From: an uncultured Coriobacteriia bacterium | GTDB lineage: Bacteria > Actinomycetota > Coriobacteriia > Coriobacteriales > QAMH01 | Direction of reading: 5' to 3' | DNA length: 5,094 bases | Assembly (NCBI GenBank): GCA_949283445.1 | Contig: CASDTD010000248.1 | Span: forward strand, 1-5,094 | Part shown: in pieces, positions 1-4,039 of the stretch | Layout: each line of letters begins with the position of its first letter | Numbering within the stretch: position 1 is the stretch's first letter | The notes under the pieces: model-generated | Databases searched by the model: none | What the model saw: only the letters and a program-made list of their open reading frames with translations | What the model was told of the DNA's origin: nothing | Position numbers and translations under genes: made by a program

Positions 1-139
1 CGCACGTCTGGTTGCCGGGCAGATTGGGGCCCGAGCGCTTGTCGTCGACCCGATTGACGAACGCGCCCGCTCTTTCTACAGGCGTTATGGATTTCGGGAT
101 ATTCCTGGTTTGTCCCGCATGTTCGCAAAGCTCGTGTGA
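1..139 (+). CDS. GNAT-family N-acetyltransferase, C-terminal fragment
   Basis: An open frame enters from the left edge (first full codon at base 2) and ends at TGA 137-139, giving the last 45 residues of a protein. The tail reads ARALVVDPIDERARSFYRRY followed by GFRDIPGLSRMFAKLV. This matches the end of the GNAT acetyl-CoA-dependent acetyltransferase fold: a beta strand (ALVVDPID), the helix with the conserved A-x-x-F-Y-x-R-x-G-F signature, and a final strand. The form V-D-x-I-D-E-R-A-x-x-F-Y is common in small GNAT proteins of the TacT/AtaT type, which act as toxins by acetylating aminoacyl-tRNA and are usually encoded just after a ribbon-helix-helix antitoxin. That partner would lie outside the window, so the toxin reading is inference. 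Family assignment is fairly secure; substrate is unknown. Confidence 0.8.
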   Translation, partial: ARLVAGQIGARALVVDPIDERARSFYRRYGFRDIPGLSRMFAKLV

Positions 140-198
140 GCGTACGAGAACGGGCATGCTCCACGGCGTGACTCTTGTTCAGAAACGCCCATGCCAGA

Positions 199-246
199 AA
201 TTGAGGAGTTGGAGAGCATTTCTCATGCGGATCTGCTCTCCAACTC
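199..246 (-). terminator. Possible intrinsic terminator for the dehydrogenase gene (within repeat copy 1)
   Basis: Read on the - strand, the 12-bp stem 246-235 with 217-206 is followed by CTCAATTTCTGG. The U-tract is short (TTT) and interrupted, so this is a weaker terminator candidate than the + strand side. Its place, about 115 bp past the dehydrogenase stop codon, fits a shared terminator between convergent genes. Confidence 0.3.
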
Positions 247-277
247 CTTTTCATTTGGCGTTTTGCCAATCCGCATC

Positions 278-326
278 GAGTTGGAGAGCAGATTCATGAC
301 GCCACTGCTCTCCAACTCGCGTTTTT
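278..326 (+). terminator. Possible intrinsic terminator for the GNAT gene (within repeat copy 1)
   Basis: A 12-bp perfect stem (278-289 with 307-318) around a 17-nt loop is followed by GCG and then a T5 run at 322-326. This resembles a rho-independent terminator about 140 bp after the GNAT stop codon. The loop is longer than usual and two to three bases separate the stem from the T run, so function is inferred. Confidence 0.4.
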
Positions 327-360
327 CTGGCAAGGGGGTGCGGACGGGGAAGCCGTGCCT

Positions 361-1173
361 CTACATGTTCAGCAGCAAGCCGCCGTCGCAGGGGATGCGT
401 GCGCCGCGGATGAACGAAGCCGCCGGGGATGCCAGGTACACGCACAGTGCGCCCACTTCCATTGGCTCGCCGAAACGGTGAGCGGGCATGACGTGCTCGA
501 CGGCATCGAGCGTCTCGGGCGCCAAATGCGCATCGAGATCGGAGTGGATGAGGCCGGGCTGGATGGATACGGCGCGGATATCGTCTTCGGACAGTGCGAT
601 GGAGAGGTACTGTGTGAAGAGGTCGACCCCCGCTTTCGCCGCGCTGTAGGCTGCCAGGTGTTGCCCGGGGTTGACAGGGGCTCGCACGGCCGCCGTCGAG
701 GAGATGTTGATGATGAGGCCGCCCGTCTTGTGCTCGATCATCGAAGGAGCGAACTCGTAGACCATGTAGGCTACGCCGTTCAGGTCCGTGCCGATGACGC
801 GTTCCCAGTCCTCGAGCCCATGTTCGGAGAGGAACGGGGCGGTGGTGTCCACACCGGCGTTGTTCACGAGCACGTCGATGCGGTCGTAGATTTCGAAATA
901 GCGCTGTTTGGCTTCGACGACGGAGTCGTGGCTTGACACGTCGCAGGCGATGCAAGCGTGCGTGCCGCGCGTGTTCTGCTGCAGCTCTTCGACGGCTTGC
1001 TTTCCGCGTTCGGTATTGCGGCACAAGATGGCGACGTTGGCGCCGCTTTGCGCGAAGGCACGCGAGATGCCCCAGCCAATGCCGCGCGCTCCGCCCGTGA
1101 CGATGACATTCTTGCCGGATACGTCGTAGGCACCCTCCATAGAGTCAATGGGCGTGGATTTGATGATGCTCAT
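361..1173 (-). CDS. Short-chain dehydrogenase/reductase (classical SDR), 270 aa
   Basis: This is an NAD(P)-dependent oxidoreductase with a cytoplasmic Rossmann fold that interconverts a hydroxyl and a carbonyl. Visible motifs, numbered from the chosen start, are TGGARGIG at 26-33 (cofactor binding), CDV at 77-79, NNAG at 104-107, Ser158/159 in INISS, and the active-site YSAAK with Tyr176 and Lys180. The tail PCDGG (261-265) is typical of FabG-like classical SDRs. Arg30 in the glycine motif and Arg52 after the second strand favour NADP(H), by family rule. The tetrad Asn, usual in V-N-L-x-G, is Asp130 here (TDLNG). Four extra residues lie between the catalytic Ser and Tyr. The start at 1173 is preferred over an in-frame one ten codons upstream because GGAGAGGGG (1189-1181) sits 7 nt before it. 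The gene is divergent from the flavin oxidoreductase gene, which suggests shared control. Substrate is unknown; hydroxysteroid or another alcohol is possible. Confidence 0.93.
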   Translation of the reverse strand: MSIIKSTPIDSMEGAYDVSGKNVIVTGGARGIGWGISRAFAQSGANVAILCRNTERGKQAVEELQQNTRGTHACIACDVSSHDSVVEAKQRYFEIYDRIDVLVNNAGVDTTAPFLSEHGLEDWERVIGTDLNGVAYMVYEFAPSMIEHKTGGLIINISSTAAVRAPVNPGQHLAAYSAAKAGVDLFTQYLSIALSEDDIRAVSIQPGLIHSDLDAHLAPETLDAVEHVMPAHRFGEPMEVGALCVYLASPAASFIRGARIPCDGGLLLNM

Positions 1174-1228
1174 GCAGGTTCCCCTCTCCGATATGCGCCG
1201 CAAACAGGCATGTAAATATGAGTATGTT

Positions 1229-1238
1229 CACTATAGTG
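1229..1238. promoter_or_regulatory. Perfect 10-bp palindrome, possible operator or -10 region of the SDR gene
   Basis: CACTATAGTG is self-complementary and lies 56 bp upstream of the dehydrogenase start codon. On the - strand it contains TATAGT, similar to a sigma-70 -10 box. A regulator site overlapping the promoter is plausible, but a 10-bp palindrome alone is weak evidence. Confidence 0.3.
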
Positions 1239-1366
1239 CGCGAAGAGCCTGATGCGCCGAACCTGAAAGAAGACGTGCATCCGGCACTTCTGCACCCTTG
1301 CGAAAGCCTGATCGTTTGAGCTGAGGCCAGTTGCGGCTATTCCGTTTCCGGGAATGTCTATGCTCG

Positions 1367-1417
1367 TTTGGCACGAGATCCGATGAGTCTGGCATACGCG
1401 GCAAGGGGTTTGGCATA
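1367..1417 (+). promoter_or_regulatory. Three 21-bp-phased TTTGGCATA-like sites, possible activator binding array
   Basis: The core TGGCA begins at 1369, 1390 and 1411, exactly 21 bp apart each time. The surrounding words are TTTGGCACG, TCTGGCATA and TTTGGCATA. The last site ends about 5 bp before a candidate -35 box, which would put the sites near -45, -66 and -87 relative to the likely transcription start. Two helical turns between sites place them on one face of the DNA, the geometry expected of a cooperatively bound activator. The regulator is not in the window. Confidence 0.45.
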
Positions 1418-1421
1418 GCCA

Positions 1422-1451
1422 TTGAATCTTCGCGCGTCCGTTTTCTAGAGT
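1422..1451 (+). promoter_or_regulatory. Candidate sigma-70-type promoter of the flavin oxidoreductase gene
   Basis: TTGAAT at 1422-1427 and TAGAGT at 1446-1451 are separated by 18 bp and match the consensus at four of six positions in the -10 and four of six in the -35. Transcription would begin near 1458 and leave a leader of about 36 nt holding the Shine-Dalgarno sequence. A weak promoter that depends on an activator fits the repeat array directly upstream. Confidence 0.4.
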
Positions 1452-1493
1452 GAAGATGCCACTTTGAAGCAAGGCGCAAGGGAAGGGGACACC

Positions 1494-3470
1494 ATGTCGT
1501 TCAATCACTACCCACATGTTTACCGGCCGCTCGACGTTGGCAGCATGCATCTGAAGAACCGGATTCAGTATTCTCCCATTGTCACCAATCACGCTGGATT
1601 CGTCGACGGGACGGTGACGGACCGACTGTTCGACTTTCTCGAAGCCCAGGCGAAAACAGGTTGTGCGCTGGTCACCATTGGCTCTTCGCCGGTTAATTTC
1701 GAGGAGGGACGCGACTACTACGGGTGCCTCTCGATTACAAGGGATGATAATCTCGCCGATCTCAAGTCGATAGCCCGGCTCATGCACCGGCATGATTGCA
1801 ACGTTTCCGTAGAGCTTCAGCATGCGGGCCAATGGGCAAGCTATACGCTGCTGAAAGATGGCAAGAAGGCGTATGTTCCTTCTCTTGTCGAGGGGTTTCA
1901 CGATCCGGACCGCTGCAAGGAAATGACGCGTGAGGATATGGACCAGGTCATTCGAGATTATGTAGCCGCTGCGCGGCGCTGCAAAGAAGCCGGGTTCGAC
2001 ATGCTGATGGCGCATATGGCTCACGGCAACCTGCCGTCTTCGTTTCTGTCGCCTGCCTGGAACCACCGCACCGACGAGTATGGCGGTTCCCTGGAAAACC
2101 GTATGCGGTTTCCGCTGGAGATTCTCAAGGCTCTGCACGAAGTGACGAATGGGGACATTCCCATCGAGATGCGCGTCGTCGGCAACGAATGGGTCGAAGG
2201 CGGCATGCCGTTCGAGGAGCGTATTGAGTTCGTGAAACGGGCACGTCCGTACATCGACATGGTCATCGTGTCCGCCGGCACGCTGAGAGTCGAGGAAGCG
2301 CAGGCATATAACATGCCGGGATACTACGCTGAACCCCTGCTCAACGTGAAATATGCCGCAGCCTTGAAGGAAGCCTGCCCCGACCTTGTCGTTTCCGTCT
2401 GCGGGGGCATCTCGACGCTGGACGAAGCCGAAGAGATCATAGCCAGTGGGAAAGCCGACGTCGTCGCCATGGCCAAGGCGCTTATGGCGGACGAGGATTT
2501 TGTCAACAAGGGTTACCGTGGGCAGGAGGCCGATATCAGGCCCTGCATGCGCTGCCTGTACTGCCTGCGCGACATGGAAGCGGCAGCGCACCTCGAGGGC
2601 TGCGCGGTCAACCCCATCATGGGGTGGGAGTACCGAGGCACGCAGCTTGTTCCCCTGGCGAAGCGTCAAAAAGCCATGGTCATCGGGGGAGGCCCTGCGG
2701 GCATGGAGGCCGCGCGCGTGCTCGACAAGCGCAATTTCGAGGTCGTGCTCTACGAGAAAGAACCCGAACTTGGCGGGCGCCTGCCCGAAGCTTCGGCGCT
2801 GCCCTTCAAGGATGGCTTCAGGAGGTATCACGAATGGGTCGTTCGCAAGACGAGGGAATTGGGTATCAAGATCACGACGGGGCATGCTGCGACGCCTGAC
2901 GATATCCGCGCGGAGGCCCCTGACGTCGTCGTGCTGGCCATGGGCGCGCAGCTCAAGAAGCCGTCGATTCCCGGCATCGACGGCAATAACGTCTTCGACG
3001 TCGCGTCGGTCGACTGCGGGCTGGCGCAGACGGGCAAGCGAGTCGTTGTCTGCGGCGCGGGGCCGTCTGGTGCGGAATGCGCGCTCGGGCTTGCGATGGA
3101 GGGTAAGCAGGTCACGCTCGTGGGCAGGCATCCGGTAGACGAGTTCTTCTCTGACTTCTCCAGCATTATGCGCGTCTTGCTCATGAAGCGGCTCGTCGAC
3201 AGCGGTGTCGAGCTCGTGGGCGAGGCTGACGTGGTCGCGTTTTCCGATGCGGGCGTGACGGTTGCCTGTGGAAACGGGGAGAGAAAGCTCATCGAAGCTG
3301 ATGCTGCGGTTGTCGCCTTCGGCCTCGTTTCCGAAAGCGAGGAGCGCGACGCGCTCGCACAGGTCGTGCCCGAAACCTATATCGTCGGGGACGCGAGACA
3401 TCCCGGCATGATTGGCGATGCGGTCAACGATGCGTATTGGGCATGCCGGACATTGGGGTGTGAGGCATAG
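1494..3470 (+). CDS. FMN/FAD/4Fe-4S NAD(P)H-dependent ene-reductase, Old Yellow Enzyme (FadH/BaiCD/BaiH-like), 658 aa
   Basis: The protein has the full architecture of 2,4-dienoyl-CoA reductase, 2-enoate reductase and bile-acid BaiCD/BaiH enzymes: an FMN TIM barrel (about 1-345), a cysteine cluster (Cys351, 354, 357, 370) and an FAD/NAD(P) domain (about 390-658). It has no signal peptide, so it is probably cytoplasmic. Electrons would pass from NAD(P)H through FAD and 4Fe-4S to FMN and then to an activated C=C bond. Visible motifs are ELQHAG (107-112), the barrel signature FLSPAWNHRTDEYGGSLENR (184-203), Arg227, GGI (304-306), and GxGxxG at 398-403 and 521-526; Arg545 after the second Rossmann strand hints at NADPH. 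Oddities: Asn179 replaces the usual Tyr in AHGY, Glu107 and Gln113 replace Gln and Arg of QLxHxGR, Lys328 replaces the Arg of GRALLAD, and cysteine spacing is CX2CX2CX12C rather than CX2CX3CX11C. The start follows AAGGGAAGGGG (1478-1488) by 5 nt, so it is preferred over a TTG ten codons earlier. Family is secure; substrate is unknown. Confidence 0.95.
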   Translation: MSFNHYPHVYRPLDVGSMHLKNRIQYSPIVTNHAGFVDGTVTDRLFDFLEAQAKTGCALVTIGSSPVNFEEGRDYYGCLSITRDDNLADLKSIARLMHRHDCNVSVELQHAGQWASYTLLKDGKKAYVPSLVEGFHDPDRCKEMTREDMDQVIRDYVAAARRCKEAGFDMLMAHMAHGNLPSSFLSPAWNHRTDEYGGSLENRMRFPLEILKALHEVTNGDIPIEMRVVGNEWVEGGMPFEERIEFVKRARPYIDMVIVSAGTLRVEEAQAYNMPGYYAEPLLNVKYAAALKEACPDLVVSVCGGISTLDEAEEIIASGKADVVAMAKALMADEDFVNKGYRGQEADIRPCMRCLYCLRDMEAAAHLEGCAVNPIMGWEYRGTQLVPLAKRQKAMVIGGGPAGMEAARVLDKRNFEVVLYEKEPELGGRLPEASALPFKDGFRRYHEWVVRKTRELGIKITTGHAATPDDIRAEAPDVVVLAMGAQLKKPSIPGIDGNNVFDVASVDCGLAQTGKRVVVCGAGPSGAECALGLAMEGKQVTLVGRHPVDEFFSDFSSIMRVLLMKRLVDSGVELVGEADVVAFSDAGVTVACGNGERKLIEADAAVVAFGLVSESEERDALAQVVPETYIVGDARHPGMIGDAVNDAYWACRTLGCEA

Positions 3471-3517
3471 AAGCACGCGTGGGCGGTGGGCCGTTATGCA
3501 TCCCCGCCACGCTCAAC

Positions 3518-3656
3518 GCCAGAAAACGAGGAGTTGGAGAGCGTTTCGTGGGCTGATCTGCTCTCCAACTCGTGTTCGTTTGGCGTTTTACTGTTCTTCA
3601 TCGAGTTGGAGAGCGAATTCATGCTGTCATTGCTCTCCAACTCGCGTTTTTCTGGC
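3518..3656. repeat. 139-bp quasi-palindromic intergenic repeat, copy 2
   Basis: It has the same length and arm layout as copy 1: GAGTTGGAGAGC at 3531-3542 and 3603-3614, GCTCTCCAACTC at 3560-3571 and 3632-3643, loops of 17, 31 and 17 nt, and outer ends GCCAGAAA (3518-3525) and TTTCTGGC (3649-3656). By hand alignment it differs from copy 1 at 23 of 139 positions with no gaps. All differences but two fall in the loops; all 48 arm bases and the last 13 bases are identical. Identity extends about 6 bp past the right end (AAGGGG). The central TTGGC/GCCAA mini-stem and the 4-bp extension of the inner arms seen in copy 1 are lost. It lies 47 bp after the oxidoreductase stop codon. Confidence 0.9.
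3603..3650 (+). terminator. Possible intrinsic terminator of the flavin oxidoreductase gene (within repeat copy 2)
   Basis: A 12-bp perfect stem (3603-3614 with 3632-3643) with a 17-nt loop is followed by GCG and T5 starting at 3647. The first stem of the element (3531-3542 with 3560-3571) lies upstream, so two hairpins in tandem could stop transcription before the tRNA promoter. I see no other terminator between the oxidoreductase gene and the tRNA gene. Confidence 0.45.
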
Positions 3657-3718
3657 AAGGGGCGGAAACGTCGAGCGGATTGCCTGACCTGCCGGGCGCT
3701 ACCTTGCGGAAACGTTAG

Positions 3719-3747
3719 TTTCGCCTTGCGTGCTTTTCGCGTAGAAT
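3719..3747 (+). promoter_or_regulatory. Candidate promoter of tRNA-Ser
   Basis: TAGAAT at 3742-3747 is a good -10 box. With a 17-bp spacer the -35 position is TTTCGC (3719-3724), a poor match. The stretch after the -10 is GC-rich (ACCCGGG), as in discriminators of stringently controlled stable-RNA promoters. It is also part of a 12-bp palindrome, ATACCCGGGTAT (3746-3757), nested inside TTTCGC (3735-3740) and GCGAAA (3758-3763). Transcription would start near 3754, about 10 nt before the mature tRNA. Confidence 0.5.
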
Positions 3748-3764
3748 ACCCGGGTATGCGAAAC

Positions 3765-3856
3765 GGAGGGATGGCAGAGCGGTTGAATGCAACGGTCTTG
3801 AAAACCGTCGGGCGGCGTGAGTCGTCTCCGGGGTTCGAATCCCCGTCCCTCCGCCA
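3765..3856 (+). tRNA. tRNA-Ser, anticodon UGA (TGA), CCA encoded
   Basis: The acceptor stem GGAGGGA (3765-3771) pairs with TCCCTCC (3846-3852), followed by discriminator G and an encoded CCA (3854-3856). The anticodon stem ACGGT/ACCGT encloses the loop CTTGAAA, so the anticodon is TGA, which reads UCA and other UCN serine codons. The T arm is CGGGG-TTCGAAT-CCCCG. Between the anticodon and T stems is a long variable arm (GCGGC-GTGA-GTCGT with G-U pairs), diagnostic of a class II tRNA such as tRNA-Ser. Discriminator G also agrees with serine identity. The gene appears intact and stands alone. Its neighbour tadA modifies tRNA-Arg(ACG) in the usual bacterial pathway, so adjacency does not imply substrate. 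Confidence 0.97.
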
Positions 3857-3915
3857 GCAAGCTGCGATCTGTCAATTTTTTTCGCATGTGCAACGCGAGC
3901 CTGGCCATAACTTGC

Positions 3916-3952
3916 GTTTTTTGCCATATTTCATTGCATATCCGCAAAAAAC
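3916..3952. repeat. Inverted repeat with 9-bp stem, GTTTTTTGC/GCAAAAAAC
   Basis: GTTTTTTGC at 3916-3924 pairs perfectly with GCAAAAAAC at 3944-3952. ATAT (3926-3929) can pair with ATAT (3938-3941) past a small internal loop. The left arm looks like a degenerate, inverted third copy of the 25-bp repeat unit that begins in the right arm. The stem is mostly A-U, so it is not a typical strong terminator. It could be a regulator site or repeat debris. Confidence 0.55.
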
Positions 3953-3997
3953 TGCAGCTGATTTATCCCGCGCATTGCATATCCGCAGAAAACTGCA
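3932..3997. repeat. Pair of 25-bp direct repeats (one mismatch), 41-bp period
   Basis: The copies at 3932-3956 and 3973-3997 both begin CATTGCATATCCGCA and end AAAACTGCA; the only difference is A against G at the sixteenth base. They are separated by 16 bp and start 41 bp apart, close to four helical turns. The second copy ends in GCAG-AAAA-CTGC, a small perfect hairpin, which the A in copy 1 breaks. They precede the tadA start codon by about 40 bp. They may be operators for the tadA unit or members of a dispersed repeat family. No mobile gene is nearby. Confidence 0.8.
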
Positions 3998-4039
3998 AGG
4001 CTGCTCTTGTCCGGTGCGTTTTCGAGGCGGGTTGACCGC

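Larger units (their letters stand above)
193..331. repeat. 139-bp quasi-palindromic intergenic repeat, copy 1
   Basis: Four 12-bp arms are present: GAGTTGGAGAGC at 206-217 and 278-289, and its exact reverse complement GCTCTCCAACTC at 235-246 and 307-318. Arm spacing is symmetric: 17 nt inside each hairpin and 31 nt between them. The outer ends also pair (GCCAGAAA at 193-200 with TTTCTGGC at 324-331), giving an imperfect 25-bp terminal inverted repeat. In this copy the two inner arms extend to a perfect 16-bp inverted repeat (231-246 with 278-293), and a small TTGGC/GCCAA stem (255-259 with 265-269) sits at the exact centre. The element lies between the convergent GNAT and dehydrogenase genes. 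No credible gene is encoded in it and no target-site duplication is visible. A second ungapped copy lies at 3518-3656. The family is not one I recognise by name. Confidence 0.9.
1174..1493. promoter_or_regulatory. 320-bp divergent control region between the SDR and flavin oxidoreductase genes
   Basis: No gene is supported here. On the right side there is a candidate promoter and a set of 21-bp-phased repeats serving the flavin oxidoreductase gene. On the left there is a 10-bp palindrome near the dehydrogenase gene. An 8-bp direct repeat ATGCGCCG occurs at 1193-1200 and 1252-1259, and TTCCGGGAA, a 9-bp near-palindrome, lies at 1346-1354. I found no convincing -35/-10 pair for the dehydrogenase on the - strand; TATAGT at 1235-1230 is the best -10 but has no matching -35. 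The length leaves room for one or more regulators acting in both directions. Confidence 0.7.
3857..4039. other. 183-bp A/T-rich spacer between tRNA-Ser and tadA
   Basis: No gene is supported. A run of seven T bases at 3876-3882, about 20 nt past the tRNA 3' end, may end the tRNA transcript, but I see no classic hairpin directly before it. The rest holds a long stem and two 25-bp near-identical repeats. The base composition is clearly more A/T-rich than the flanking genes. I could not identify a confident promoter for tadA; TTGCCA at 3922-3927 resembles a -35 but has no matching -10. Confidence 0.6.

Noticed and set aside
193..331. CRISPR array.
   Set aside because: The arms are inverted pairs with mirror-symmetric spacing, not direct repeats with unique spacers, and no cas gene is visible.
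191..337. Both 139-bp repeats are open in the same frame and give similar peptides (ELES...LLSNS...IELES...LLSNSRFSGKG), suggesting a small protein family.
   Set aside because: The similarity follows from the repeated arms themselves. Neither frame has a Shine-Dalgarno sequence. One runs on antisense into the dehydrogenase gene and the other runs through the tRNA gene. Changes between copies include many non-conservative residues. Palindromic structure explains the pattern better; such frames are likely to be mis-annotated as hypothetical proteins.
251..1024. A 257-codon - strand frame overlapping the dehydrogenase gene.
   Set aside because: It is an Arg/His-rich shadow in another frame of a gene with clear SDR motifs.
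1174..1493. Riboswitch or small RNA gene in the divergent region.
   Set aside because: I could not recognise a conserved aptamer core or a strong terminator hairpin; the likely leader before the oxidoreductase is only about 36 nt.
1170..3476. A long antisense open frame (about 768 codons) opposite the whole flavin oxidoreductase gene.
   Set aside because: Its translation has no recognisable domain, its composition is rich in His and Arg as expected of the complement of GC-rich coding sequence, and the sense strand encodes a complete known enzyme. Long antisense frames are common in GC-rich genomes.
3932..3997. The 25-bp repeats as attachment sites of an integrated element at the tRNA-Ser gene.
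   Set aside because: They enclose only 16 bp, do not match the tRNA 3' end, and no integrase or other mobile gene is present.
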